Below are positions 1-12,453 of a stretch of DNA of 64,000 bases, in pieces. The notes under the pieces are model-generated. The model was not told the DNA's origin. It was given only the letters and a program-made list of their open reading frames with translations, and ran no database searches. A program made the translations under genes and the position numbers. Source of the stretch: Sclerotinia nivalis (taxonomy: Eukaryota; Ascomycota; Leotiomycetes; Helotiales; Sclerotiniaceae); NCBI GenBank assembly GCA_029531795.1, contig JAPEIS010000002.1:2418001-2482000 (forward strand). The letters run 5' to 3'. Each line of letters starts with the position of its first letter. Position 1 is the stretch's first letter.

Positions 1-466
1 CCCTAACCGAATATCATTGTTTATACCCCGAAAAATTTAAATTATCATTATGAATCTTGAATCATCCAAACACTACAATACTATTGTCAATCGCAATTAT
101 TACAAAAACCTTACAATGATCGATAAGAAAGAAAATACAATTTACTTAAACAAAAAGTAGCATTTTAAATTTAAAAACAATCTTAAAATTTAAAAAATAA
201 TTTCACAACTCAGGAATTTGGAGATTTAGATATTTCAAACAAAACTTTATTAGAACAATTGTTTTACAAAAAGTTTTATCAGTAATTTGAAAACAAATTA
301 AACTTTGAGAAAAAAAATACTATTACAAATTCATAACCCATTCTTAATTAGTTTGTATAAATACTTAAAGCACTCATCCCTCATATAATCGGCATTCTTC
401 CTAACACCTTCTTCCTCCTTTGTAGAATATCATCATATTATAAAACATCCTACCACCACTGTGATA
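1..466 (+). mobile_element. Right end of a second chromovirus-A copy (A'), cut by window start
   Basis: This stretch is the reverse complement of about 2358-2820, the left end of element A: both share the LTR and the internal 320 bases next to it. Because A is coded on the minus strand, this copy is coded on the plus strand and shows only its 3' untranslated end (1-320) and 3' LTR (321-466). The body lies left of the window, so its target duplication cannot be tested; the first five bases after the LTR are ACCTT. The two copies differ mostly by C/T and G/A changes, as expected from RIP. Confidence 0.85.
321..466 (+). repeat. 3' LTR of A' (146 bp)
   Basis: It has the same length and order of blocks as the two LTRs of element A (2358-2503 and 14705-14850), inverted. 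It begins TATTACAAAT and ends CACTGTGATA, RIP-altered forms of TGTCAC...GTGACA. It contains the shared block CTAACACCTTCTTC. Confidence 0.85.
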
Positions 467-1388
467 ACCTTCACTATCTATACTATCCCTACTAACTCTA
501 TCATCCTTATCATCCTTATCATCCTTATTATTCTTATCTTCTTTATTATTTTTATTATCTTTACTATCTTTATTATTCTTATTATCTTTATTATTTTTAT
601 TATCTTTATTATTCTTAACATTTTTATTATTATTACTCTATCTAAAAGCTTTACTAAAATAATCATTATTTAATATTAATACTATTAAAGTTATCAAAGT
701 TATCGAAACCGCAAAATCGATATCAATAAAAATTTTACGAATATATCGATTGATATTATAATTAAACAAGTATTACAAAACCGCCAAAGCGTTTTCGATA
801 TCGATAACGCCGAAAAATAGAGAAAATATTTTGCGGATATTATTAATTCAAATGAAGATATCATTTTATTGATAAAAATATATTAAATAAGTTTTATATA
901 TTTATCGATAACAATAAATATAATATTATATATATATTTATTTATTTTCGAAAAAAGCAGATTTATAACAAAATTTATTATTTTTTTTTTTCCAAAAACT
1001 TGAAAGAAATAATAGAGTTTGTAATTTATTATAAAATCGATATTATTTCATAATTATCTATAATTAGTTTATAATATATATATTGAGAAGATTACTAAGA
1101 AATTTAAAACAACAAATGAAATTGTATATATATTGTTTCCTATAATAGTATTTCGGAAAAATTCAGATCAAATTCTTATATATATAATCAAATTGTATTC
1201 GAAGAAAATAGAATCAGTTTTATACATTACAATTATAATAAAAGTAGATATTTCATTCGTTGTTTTATAAATTGAATAATTATTTGATTAATCCATCAAT
1301 CAAATATATAAAAACTATTGATTATTGTTTTGAATATTTCTGGAATATAAGGTTTCTTGTAATATAATATAGCGATAATCAGATACTA
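467..1388 (+). pseudogene. Ty1/copia pol remnant, part 1 (end of reverse transcriptase)
   Basis: Near 1215-1380 the plus strand reads, with one frame change, like the copia segment that links reverse transcriptase to RNase H: short matches are KVDISFVV (usual form RPDISFAV), NNYLINPSIKYIKTID, and YSDNQ just before the Tc1 end. The same polyprotein continues at 15210, beyond the Tc1 element. Bases 690-900 are also coding-like (NRKIDINKNF, NSNEDIILLI) but I do not recognise them. The element is old, with many stops and frame breaks, and its 5' half is cut off by A'. The assignment rests on motif order across three pieces, so the left edge is uncertain. Confidence 0.6.
484..640. repeat. Degenerate TCATCCTTA / TTATTCTTA tandem repeat
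   Basis: A pyrimidine-rich low-complexity run starts with about three copies of the 9-mer TCATCCTTA and decays into TTATTCTTA/TTATCTTTA units. Long hydrophobic or basic open frames across it are artefacts of the repeat. Confidence 0.75.
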
Positions 1389-1415
1389 AGAGTTCTGGAC
1401 ATCACTCACCGCACA
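1389..1415 (+). repeat. Left TIR of the Tc1/mariner element
   Basis: 27 bases matching the inverted right end with only C/T differences. Transposase would bind here. Confidence 0.85.
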
Positions 1416-1589
1416 TTTAAGCGAGATCAACCCAGCCATCTTATTTCCAACCCCCCATTTTAAATAATCTACCATTATTCGAATCTTCAATATTTTCTTT
1501 TCAAATTCAAAATGGATATTCAATTTAATGATAGAGATGATAATCATTAATTTCATGAAAATTGGAAGACTCCTCGTTGCTTTAGAGTC

Positions 1590-2357
1590 ATACAGACTCA
1601 AGAGTTAGGGAGATCGTAGAACTGGATCGCTCAAAATTTGGATATACTACGATTCACCGCAAAGAGGATAATTAAATCGAATTCTACTAAAAGAATTAGA
1701 AAAAGGAAAGTTTACCTTCCTAGTATAATGACAATAAAAGAGATTCATCGAATTATAAAGATTATAACGAATAATTGATCCAGAAGAAGAATGACTTTCG
1801 AGCAAATCAAAAACATACTAAACATCAAAACTTCGATATATACAATTCGTCGAGAGTTACATCGATATAGCTATAAAAGATGTATAATATATCTTAAACC
1901 ATTTATCTTAAAAGCCCAAGCAAAAAAACAGTTAGATTTTGTATTATTATATCGATGATAGAGGATTAATGATATTATTATCGTTCAAAAAAGAAAGGGT
2001 AATTGAAGAAAAGTTATATAATTAGATAAGTATATTTTTGAGTTAGAAAAGAATAATAGGATTTGGATTACTTATAGAATTGATAAAAAGAGATATACTA
2101 GTTATATTAAATCAATATACTATTCAGAAAAGGTATCGATGATGATATAGGATGCTTTAAATTGGAATTATAAATCTTTATTAGTCTTTTTGAAGAAAGA
2201 TATGGGCGATAAAGGGATCACTTTGATAGTATATCGGGATCAGATCCTTATTTCAATTATTTTCCCTTTATTTAATGAACTAAAACCTGAATATATATTT
2301 ATAAAGGATAATACAAAGATTCATTTGAAATATACTAAAACAGTTTGATTGGAGTAT
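1590..2357 (+). pseudogene. Tc1/mariner transposase, N-terminal and central part
   Basis: The frame reads TDSRVREIVELDR, a first helix-turn-helix region, then IKNILNIKTSIYTIRREL, typical of the second helix-turn-helix of Tc3/Tc1 transposases. Next come a central segment ending YRWWR with both Trp codons changed to stops, and ITLIVYRDQIL...IKDNTKIH, the region of the second catalytic Asp (D in DN). The first catalytic Asp is not certain. At least six in-frame stops are of RIP type. The gene is cut at 2357 by element A and resumes at 14856 in the same frame. Confidence 0.85.
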
Positions 2358-2503
2358 TATCACGGTGGTGGTAGAATGCTTTAAGATATGATGATATTCT
2401 ATAAAGAAAAAAGAAGGTGTTAGGAAAAGCGCCGACTATATGGGGGATGGGTGTTTTAGGTAGTTATACAGATTAGTTAGGAATGGGTTACGAATCTGTG
2501 ATA
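2358..2503 (-). repeat. 3' LTR of element A
   Basis: On the plus strand it begins TATCACGGTGGTGGT and ends GAATCTGTGATA. It aligns end to end without gaps to 14705-14850; differences are almost all transitions. It keeps short GC patches such as AAAGCGCCGACTATATGGGG. Confidence 0.92.
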
Positions 2504-2819
2504 ATACTTTTTTTCTTAAAATATAATTTGTTTTTAAACTATTGATAAAGTCTTTTTGAAAAAACAATTGTTCAAGCAAAATCTTGTTTAGATATTCCAA
2601 ATTCTTAAATTGTAAAATTATCTTTCAAATTTTAAGATCGTTTTAAAATTTGAGATACTATTTTTCTGTTTAAGTAAATTATATTTTCTTTTTTGTTGAT
2701 TATTGTAAAGTCTTTGTAGAAGTTGAAGTTGATAATAGTATTACAATATCTGGATGATTTAAGATTTATAATGATGGTTCAGATTTCTTGGGGTATAAAC
2801 GATAGTAATCGATTAGGGT

Positions 2820-5800
2820 TTTTTTATTGTCTTTTAGATTTAATATTGATTATCAGATTGGTATATAATATCTTCATTTGATTTGATAATGATAATTATC
2901 TTTATTATAATTATCAAGTATATTTTTAAATATTCATTTTTGAATTAATTCTTTTTTTTTTGTTTTTTCTTTCGAGAATTTTGTCTTTTGTAGTTTTCGA
3001 TTCTGATTTGTTAATTAAAGTTTGTTCTGGGAAATGAGATTTTGGATATATTGATTTTAACAACGAATAATGAAATATTAAAAAAATTCGTATATTTTCT
3101 GGTAATTCGATTAAGCAAATGTATAGATAAATTTTTATTATTTTGTATAGTCTGATCTATTTATTATTAAACTTTTTGGTTTTATAAAATATCTTTATAT
3201 TTTTTATATTTATATATACTTTTTGTTTTTTTATATATTATAACGAATCTAATTTGTTCCGATTTGTATATTCCTTATAAATTATAATAAATTGTTTTGC
3301 AAGTGTTTTGAATTGATTTAGAATATATTTTATTTTATTAATTGTTTTATTTCTTTTAAAGAATTTGTGTTTTTGAATTATTGTTATATCTAAAGAGTAA
3401 GGTTTACTAAATTCTATATCCAATTGTAAATTAAAACTGTAATTTGTAAAAAACAATGAACAATTTGTTATTTCAGAAATCAAATTGTTTAAAGCAAATT
3501 CTACTAATAGTAATCATTTTATTCAATTATTTTAATAAAAGTTTATAAATATATATAAATATTGTTTTAGAATTGAATTGATTTGTTTTATTTGATTATC
3601 TATCTATAGGTGAAACATTGAGCTGTGTTTAAGGGCTATTCCCAATTGTTTAGAAAGTTATATCCAGAATCCCGATACGAATTGTATTCCTTGATTTGAA
3701 ATGATATTTTCTGGAAGATTATATAATATATAAATATGGTTAATGAGAGTATTAATCAATTTTTTTGTTATTAAAGATTTTGTATTTATAAAATATTTTA
3801 TTTTTGTTAATTTATAAATAATTATTAATATATATTTGTATATTGAATTGTAGTGTTTATAATTTGATAAAGATGTAATATAATCGATTAAAATATCTGA
3901 TTATAGTTGAAAAGGAACAAATAATAGTTTCAAGAATCTTGGAAAGGATGATTTTGGAGATTTTGTTTGAATATAAAGTTTACAAACTTGAATATAAACA
4001 TTTATTTCTTGATGTATTTATAGTCATTAATAGTTTTTAAAGATCAAATCAATAATCTTTATATAATCAAAATGATTAATAGAATTCGATAAATATATTT
4101 TGTATAAAAATTTGTATCTTTAATTTATTATTAAACAGAATCTATAGTTTTTTATAATAATAGATTTTATTATTATAAATATGATAATTCTGTATAATTA
4201 TTCGTAAGATTTTCTTAAATTCTTTTAATTATTTGATTGTAAAGAGGTTTTCGATTGTTGATATTAATTGTTTGATTATATCTAATCTATTGTATACTGT
4301 ATCAATGAATTTGTTGATAAGTTTGTTTTTAAATGGTATTATTTAATCTGTTATAATTAATAAAAGATCGCTTATAAATTTTTTGTATAGATTTATATCG
4401 AATTTATCAGTAAATAAAACAATACGTTTCTGGTTTTTTAAGTATTCATTGTTGGGATTAGAATTATCAAATCGATTTTCTCGTTGACGATTTAAAGTAT
4501 TTAATTGAATTATTTTGGTTTTTAATCGATAAATAATTCGAAAGTTGTATTGAGATAGGAATTCTAATTATTATATTTGATATTGATTTAATATTTTCGT
4601 TATTGTAAAGTATTCTAGATTCTTGTAATCAATCAAGATTTCGAATTTTTGTTGAGATCTTTGTAATTCCAATTGTTATTTTTTCATTGATTTAATAATA
4701 ATTAATAGCTTTTTATTATAAATCTTATAATTACATTTAATAATCGAATGTTTTGAAAAAAAGTATATTATTAATTATAAAATATTGTTGTTATTATATT
4801 GAGAAAATACTTTTTCCGAAATTCAATTTGAAGTATTTGTTTCTAATACAATTTTCTTATTATAATTAAAATAAATAAGTATTAAAATTATTGTGAATAT
4901 TTTCTTTAGATTTTTGAATATTATTATATGATCGGTTTTCTATTGCTAATCTATTTCTTTTTGTAAAAGGTTATTTAAAGGATAGTAGATCTTTGAAAAG
5001 TTTTTTATAAATCGATGATAAAAATTTGTGAAACTGAGGAATCGTTATAAATCTTTAATAGATATTAGTTGTATTAAAAGATAATAGCTGATATTTTATC
5101 TTGATTTATTTTTATACCTTCGATTGTGATTATAAGATCTAAATATTTTGTAAAAGTTATTTCGAATTTGTATTTATTAATATCGATTTGTAAATTAGCA
5201 TTTTGCAGTTTCTGAATTATATTACAAATATATTTTCGATATTGATTTTTATCTTCGGAGTATATGAGAATATCATCGAGGTATACAATATAATATTTAT
5301 CTAGTTCGTTAAACAAAGTATAATTAATGTAATATCAAAATGATATTAATATATTGCAAAGATCAAAAAGTATAATTAGTGATTCGAATAATCTGAATCG
5401 AGTAATGAAAATAGTTTTCTATTTGTTATCTTTTGTAATACAAAGTTTGTTGAAAATAGCAATAATATTTAATTTGGTATAGATTTTTGTATTGTAAAGA
5501 GTATCCAAAGTTTCTCGAATAATTGATAAAGGGTATCGGTTTTTAATAATAACATTATTCAAATCATAATAATTTTAATAAATACAAACTCCTTTATTAG
5601 ATTTGATTGTTAGAAATAATAAAACTGCATTTCGTAATCTTGGTTTTTAAATGAAACTTTTGGTAAAGTTATCGTTGATCCATTTTCGAATTATTTTTAA
5701 TTCGAAAAAGAATAAAAAGCGATTTTTGAAATATAAAGATTCTTTTCTAAATATTAATTCTATTTTGTAATCCTATATCTGATATAAAGGAAATGTATTT

Positions 5801-6839
5801 GTATAACAAGATAGAAAAGCAGATAATTTATCTTGAAATTATAAAGGGAGTTTTTTTTTGATCTCATTATCATTAAATAGTAATTTGTTATTGAGGAATT
5901 TCTTGATATCCATTTTTATTATTTTTTGAAGGTATTCTAATTGATAGTAATAGTAAACAAAATCGTAAAACTTTGGAGATACTTTAATTAATGTATTGAT
6001 AATATTGCCTTTTCTATATAGTATATCCTTAAAGTTTTGTTCTTGAAGAATTGAGATTATTATTGTTTTATATAAATATTCTTATCGGATAATCTCTTTT
6101 GTTTGATTTAATTCTTCTTATATAAGATATATAATCTTTACTTTATTCTATTGATAAAAAGATATAAAATTAGTAATTTATAATTAACGGATATTATCTA
6201 AATCTAGTTTTATATTGAAAGTAATCTTGATTTGCTTTTTTGAGATTGGAATTGATAACAATAATAAAAATTCATTCTTTAATATTGATTTCGGCCGATA
6301 TTATCAAACGATCTTTTGTATAAATTTATATTGAATAGAATATTAGTTTGGTATTATTTGTATTTGAAATAATACTTCCTTATTATAAACTTTTGTACAA
6401 TAATGATTTATATCGGATATCAAAGTTTTATTGATTTGCAAATCGATTTTAGAGTCTTTTATCGATTTATAATCTTCGTTTATAGAAACTGATTTATTAT
6501 AATCTTACTCCAATAGCTTTTTTAAAATCGTTTTAAAATTTTAAATATATATTTCGTTGTCTTCGTTTTTATCTTCGATAAATAATAATAAATATCAGAA
6601 AGGATTCTTTTTTATATTAGAAAAGAAAGTTTAGATTGAAAATAATATATCAAGGATTTTATCGATAGATAATTTTGTAGATATACTACTTTTGTATATT
6701 TGATCTGTATATATTGATGAAGGGATTATTGATACTTGTATTGGATCGAATATATTGTAAAAGCAATAATATATTATACAATATTGAAAATTGAAAAAGA
6801 AAATTATATTCTATTAATTTATATATAGATTATAATATT
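2820..6839 (-). pseudogene. Element A pol (protease region, RT, RNase H, integrase, chromodomain)
   Basis: Minus strand. The part nearest 6839 is a poorly readable gag-end/protease region. Reverse transcriptase is clear at about 5640-5080: KNRYPLSIIRETLD, then a fingers/palm stretch, then the catalytic motif YLDDILIYS near 5270. RNase H follows at about 4860-4400 with the C-terminal landmark of gypsy RNase H (FLSQYNFRIIYR). Integrase fills about 4300-3050 with eroded motifs. A chromodomain lies at about 2945-2850 (ILDNYNKDNYHYQIK followed by a stop where Trp is usual). Stops are dense; the longest open piece is 80 codons (5074-5316). RIP-killed and dead. Confidence 0.85.
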
Positions 6840-6844
6840 ATAAT

Positions 6845-7057
6845 TATCACGGAGGCAACAGGCAGAATAATAGAAATCACTTTTATTAATAAGACGTAGC
6901 TCGAAGAGCTACGTTTCTACAGAAAGAATAGTTCCTTAAATATATTTATATGTAGCATTAGCCCCGATCGGGGCTAGTCTATATTTATCCGAGGTTCGAC
7001 TCCTATAGGTCGGAACCCGAGTGGTCTCTGTATATTATATACGGGGATTTCGTAACA
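6845..7057 (-). repeat. 3' LTR of element B, with two strong hairpins
   Basis: It aligns over 213 bases with 12236-12448 and with both LTRs of C. It holds a perfect 9-bp stem with a GAA loop (6894-6914, ACGTAGCTC/GAGCTACGT) and a perfect 18-bp palindrome (6959-6976, TAGCCCCGATCGGGGCTA). The outer end is TATCACGGAGGC; the other end is the RIP-altered TTTCGTAACA. Confidence 0.93.
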
Positions 7058-7109
7058 ATATTCCTTTCCTTAGAGTCGAACTCTATTGAGACGATTAGGG
7101 GGATCAGAT

Positions 7110-10100
7110 TTATCCGGATAACGATAATGATAATTACGGATCAGTTCTTGAGTATTCTTCAAATATTTTGTAGGTTTTTCGATAGGCGTATTATAGTTTA
7201 TCTATCGGATAGTATATTTCAGATAGGGGCTATTGCGGTCCTGATGTTTTTATTGGGAATCCAGGATTTCCTTTATATCGAATTGCTCAATGTTTTCAAC
7301 TTCGATAGGAGGGGGGGGTGGGTTGTATTGATTGGGGATAGAATCATTATTAGTGAGATATAATAGATTAATATAAAAGATTGAATGATTCTTTATAAAG
7401 GTAAGAAACTTCAATTTATAAATATACGAGTTTATAGCTTTTAGAATTCGGAAGGGATCTAAATTCTTCCAATTTAGTTTCTTTTGGAGATGAAGAGTTT
7501 GGATATTCTTAGTATTAAGTTAGATTAGATTTCCAGGTTGATATCGATGGGTAGATAAATAACGAGAATCGGTATTCTTCGAATAGTGGACTTGATTAGT
7601 AATCAATTCGGGTTTTAAGTGATTAATGATCGATTTCATTTTTTTGATGAATTCTTTAGTGTTTAGGATTCCAAAGCAATCGGAAAGTATAACAAATTCG
7701 AAACTCATTTGAGAATGAAAACTATAATTAGCAAAGAATAACGATAAACAGGAGTTTTCGGATTAAATAGAATTAATCGAGAATTCGATGATCGGTAGTT
7801 ATTCGGATTAGTCGTTTTGTAGATAGGATATATATAAACGAAGGTATTGTTTGAATATTATATTTGCTCTTTTCGTTTATTCATCGGTTTTAGGATGATA
7901 AGTTGTCGATAGTTTCGAAGTAGTATTTAATTGTTTATAGATATATTTTCAAAAGTTAGAGATAAATTGAGTTTTATGATCGAATATAATAATTTATAAT
8001 AGATTGTGGAGTTTTTATATATGCTTTAGGAATAAATAGAAGACTTTTTTGAAATTATAGGTTCTTTGGTAGGGCAGGAAATGTTTCATTTTGGTTAATC
8101 GATTGATTATAATAAATATTGTATTATATTTAGAGCTTTTCGGAAAATGGATGATGAAATCGATTGAGATATCTTTTTAAGTTTGTTATGGGATCGGGAG
8201 AGGGTATAAGACTTTTTCTTGTTTTTTATGGTTTGGGGTGGTTCGATAACAATTATGATAATTGTGTATTCAATGGGAAATATAATTGTAATATCCAAAT
8301 CAATAATAGTTTCGGGAAAACAATTCGAAGGTATGGGTATGATATAAATGTTCGACAATGAAGAAATCGTAGATTATTCGAAGGAGTTTTATTTTCAGAG
8401 GATTGTAATTAGGGATATTGAGTTTCTTATAATAATATAATAGATCATTATTTATAGTATATTTAGATAATATAATATATAAATGTTTAATAGTATTTTT
8501 TTCTAAAGCTTTTAGAATCGATAGTGGAAGCGAATCGGATAGATAAGTTTCAGTGAATAGGGATTTTAGTTCTTTAGAAGGTTCCAATTGTATAAATTCA
8601 GATTATTGGATAGAGATTGGGCTATCGAGTATTGTAGATAATTCAGGTTTACAGATAGATAATTCGGGATTACAAATAAGTAATAGGATATCGGTACAAG
8701 TTTGATTATAAATTGTAATTGCGAAATGAACTTTCTTTTTTGAATTAACAATAAGAAATAGATTTGTATTTAGATTTTCAGAATAATTTGATTTTGATGA
8801 AGAAGATATTCATTTCTTTTTTTAAACAAATCTTCTGATTTCTTGATTAGAGTATCAGATTTTGTTTCTTGCTTTCTGGGATGATATATAATTTTGAAAT
8901 TGAAATAGAATAGAAATTCAAATTAGTAGATTTGATAATAATTCAATAGCTTTGTGATTATAAAGTATTTCAGATTTTTATAATCTATAATAATTTTGAT
9001 CAAAGAAAAAGCGTTTTTTAATTCGGATTATTATTCTTCGAAACAATGGATAATTGTTAGTAATTCTTTATTATAAATCTCATAATTATATTTTGCAATC
9101 GAATATTTCTTAGAGAAATATATAACAGATCTTAGAATTTCATTGTTATTATATTGGGAAAGGATTCTAGTAGATATATAATCCAATGTATCTGTTTCTA
9201 GGATTATATTCTTCTTTTAATCGAAAAAGGTTAATATAGATATTGTTATAAATATAGTTTTCAGATTCGAGAACGATTTCTTATAAACAAAATCTTATTG
9301 AAAGATTATATTCTTTTTAATTAGATTTATTATCGGGCGAATGATTGAGAAGAAGTTGTGAATAAAATATTAATAGAAATTGCTAAATTTTATAAACATT
9401 TATATATCTATTAGATTCTTTGGTGTTTTTCAATCAATTATCGTTTTAATTTTGGTTGAATCTATTCGGATTCTTTTTCGCTTTATAATTAAGTTTAAGA
9501 ATTTCGTTTTAGATTTCAGGAATTTGTATTTCGATAGATTGATATACAATTCAGTTTTCTATAAAATATCTAATACTTTTTGTATATATTTTATATATTC
9601 AGAATGGGTTTTATTGTAAATCAGAATATCATTTAAGTAAATAATGTAGAATATATTTAGGTATTCTTTTAGAGTATTGTTGATAAATTGTTGGAATATT
9701 GTTGGAGTTTCGATTAGTTTGAATAGTATGATTAAGGTTTCGAATAGATCGAATCGGGTATAGAATGTAGTCAAATATTCTTGTTTTTCCTTGATTCGGA
9801 TATTATTGAAGGCTGAGATGATGTTTATTTTCGTAAAATATTTTATCTTTTTCAAATTATTTAAGGATTCTTTGGTTAAGGGTAATGGATATCGATCTTT
9901 TATAAATAGATTATTCAATATATGATAATCTATATAGAATCGAAGATTATTATCGGGTTTTTTAACAAATAGAATAGACGAAGCAGAAGTAGAAGAATTC
10001 CATTGGATAAATCCTTTTGCTAGATTTTTCTTTAATCATTCTTACAAAACTTTCAATTCGTTCCGAGATATTGAATACAGGGTTCCAAATAGTAATTTAG

Positions 10101-10809
10101 TTTTATCTTGTAATCGGATATCATAATCGTATAGACGATGTGGAGGTAATTTGTTAGTGTTATGTAGAGAAAATATATCGATCTATAATCGGAATTCAGT
10201 AGACAGGTTTTCGGGAATAAGATTTTCTTTTAGGATTCGGTCTATCAAATCGATACTAACTTGGAATATCTTATAATCTCGATAAATATACATCGAATAA
10301 ATTCGGATTGAAATATTTGTTATATCTCTTTTCTTTAATATTTTAGAATAAAGCAGTAAATAAATAAAACAGACTTTGACAAGGATATTGGATAGAGCTC
10401 AGATATTCGATAATTGTATAGATATATTATAGAACTTTCAATAGAATTTACTATTAAAGCGAAAGGTATTAGATATAAATCCAATATAGGGATCATATTT
10501 CTTTAATTAGATTAACTCCAAAACAATCGAATAATGAATTAGTTTAGTGATATAGATTTTCGATCTTTTTTTATAATAATCATTAATTTGCAGATCGATT
10601 AAAATATAATGATCCATTCGGTTTTCAAATAGTATTTTTCCATCGAATCCAATGATTTCGAACGGAATAGATAATTTGTATATTGAAAGCTTGATAATTT
10701 CAATCCAATTTCGATTTGCGAAAATATATCCTTTGTATCTATTATCTACTATAATATAAATGGAATAGAATTGATCAAATGTTGATAGAACAATAATAAA
10801 CAATATCAT
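7110..10809 (-). pseudogene. Element B pol (protease, RT, RNase H, integrase, chromodomain)
   Basis: Minus strand. The aspartic protease region is an open 100-codon piece (10809-10507) that corresponds to 25905-26200 of C, where the active-site region reads IDNGYK. Reverse transcriptase spans about 10060-9400: KDRYPLPLTKESLNNLKKIK, then YLNDILIYN, where the first Asp of the catalytic pair is Asn (G to A). RNase H covers about 9300-8750. Integrase covers about 8590-7500 with a zinc-binding piece (HLYHTHTFELFSRNYY). The chromodomain is at about 7265-7130 (FDIKEILDSQ, LKYTIR then a stop for Trp, INYN). It ends RYPDKSDPP, typical of chromovirus pol C-termini. Confidence 0.88.
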
Positions 10810-11139
10810 TAGATTTACTCGATTACTTGTTTTTTCAACAAAAGATAAACCTCGAATTGCAATAATGAATAGATATAATGTATATAAGGTTTTCGTTTGA
10901 CAACAATTTATACTAAACAGGTTCCGTTTCCCGAATTCAAAGAGTTGGGAGGGGACAGATTGTATAATGATATAGTATATAGTTGAATCTGAATGAAGGA
11001 CAGAACAAAGGATGATGAGGCAAGATTGGTAAAATTAGCTCTAGTTTGTATAGGACGATTATCTGAGAACAAGTAATCCTTTATATAGTGATCGATAGAT
11101 CTATAATAGAAGTATTCTCCTTATTCGTGTTTATTAATA

Positions 11140-11975
11140 TATCTTTAAGAACTAAAATCCATTGGATCTCTAATAGGTATAATTATAATAAAAACAATAG
11201 ATCGGACAATAGTATTCAAAAACAGAATAAAGGTACAATTAACAGGATTCAGATTTTGAATTGTAGTATAGAGCAGCAGGACGATTGGATTGCGATTGGA
11301 GTCGGTTGATCTCATCAAATACAGACAGCGATTCTTCAATATCTATATGAAAGCAATGAATGCATCGATACTATTTGTAAATAGTTCAATAATAATAATC
11401 TGGTTTTTTAGTTTATTTGATAAAGTTTGTTCTAATAGAATAATCAGGATACTATTATCGTTGACCATCCTGACTTCCAATACTAATCTCTAGAATTCAG
11501 TATAAAAGATATAGAACGATTGATTCCTTTGTTTCAAATTGATCAGGAGTTTTCAAGCTTCAATTTGTTTGTTTTGGTTTCTATAAGCTCTTTTCAGTAT
11601 TTGTAATAGATCTTTATAATCGGTAAGTTTAACAAATTGTCTTTTGATATTATATGATCGAATTTGTATAGTAATGGGTTCAGTTAATCTTCTAGTTATA
11701 TAAATCAAGTGGGAATACGGAAAAGTAAAGTAGTCGGAATTGATATATATTTTATTTTGTATTTGATTGATAAATCGATCAAGATTGATTTTTGTTCTAT
11801 TAAACAATATAGAGTTAGATATCTTTTCATTCAATTGAGGTTTCGATAGAATAGAAGCGGCAATCGGAGTTATAATAGATGTTAGAAGTGAAGGGTCGAT
11901 TAAATCGATAGGGATTGAAATAGATAGAACGATAAGGATAGGATGAAATTGAGTTAGATGGGTAATCAATTCATT
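11140..11975 (-). pseudogene. Element B gag
   Basis: A 138-codon open piece (11969-11553) carries a retrotransposon-gag-like core: ISNSILFNRTKINLDRFINQ, TFPYSHLIYITRRLT, LLQILKRAYRNQNKQIEA. A second open piece (11339-11145) contains the eroded zinc knuckle RCLYLMRSTDSNRNPI (family pattern C-x2-C-x4-H-x4-C, second Cys and His lost) and ends in RDPMDFSS. The same two pieces occur in C at 16180-16500 and 16729-16923. Gag would form the particle and bind the element RNA. Confidence 0.85.
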
Positions 11976-12235
11976 GTTCTTCTTTTTTTATTATATGAAT
12001 ATAGTTTTCTCGATTTACAAATCGAGAGTAAGTTTTTGAATTATAGATTGTAGATTGGTTATTTCTATTTTTATTTTTATATTATAATTATAAAGGGAGG
12101 TGAGATAATGATATCAGATTGTAGTATCGCTAGTTATGGTAGTAGCGAATTCTTTAGAGGAGTTGGGTTGGTTAGATAAATACGGATAGGATGATATTGT
12201 AGAAATATCGATACAGATAGATAGGAGTTATGTAG

Positions 12236-12448
12236 TATTACAGAGGCAATAGGTAGAATAATAGGAATCATTTTTATTAATAAGATGTAATTCGAAGAGC
12301 TACGTTTCTGCAAAAGGAATGGTTTCTTAAATATATTTATGTGTAGCGTTAGCCCCGATCGGGGCTAGCCTACACTTATCCGAGGTCCGACTCCTATGGA
12401 TCGGAACCCGAGCGGTCTCCGTATACCATATACGGGGACCCCGTGACA
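12236..12448 (-). repeat. 5' LTR of element B
   Basis: 213 bp, paired with 6845-7057. The palindrome TAGCCCCGATCGGGGCTA is intact at 12350-12367 and the terminal ACGGGGACCCCGT palindrome is well kept. This copy is less RIP-altered than the left LTR at its outer end (CCCCGTGACA). Confidence 0.93.
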
Positions 12449-12453
12449 ATAAT

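Larger units (their letters stand above)
6845..12448 (-). mobile_element. Chromovirus B (Ty3/gypsy), 5.6 kb, inserted in element A
   Basis: Two 213-bp LTRs (6845-7057 and 12236-12448) are flanked by ATAAT at 6840-6844 and 12449-12453. The element is coded on the minus strand with gag near the right end and a chromodomain at the left. It is the same family as element C (15618-29842): the LTRs and every recognised domain correspond. It split A between the A gag region and the A pol region. Confidence 0.95.

Noticed and set aside
1..10. CCCTAACC at the window start as a telomere repeat
   Set aside because: It is a single copy and is explained by its inverted match at about 2812-2820 inside element A.
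461..673. An Ile-rich small membrane protein on either strand
   Set aside because: It is the translation of a degenerate pyrimidine repeat; both strands give similar open frames.
7127..7363. A 78-codon plus-strand frame with a hydrophobic start
   Set aside because: It is antisense to the chromodomain end of element B pol.
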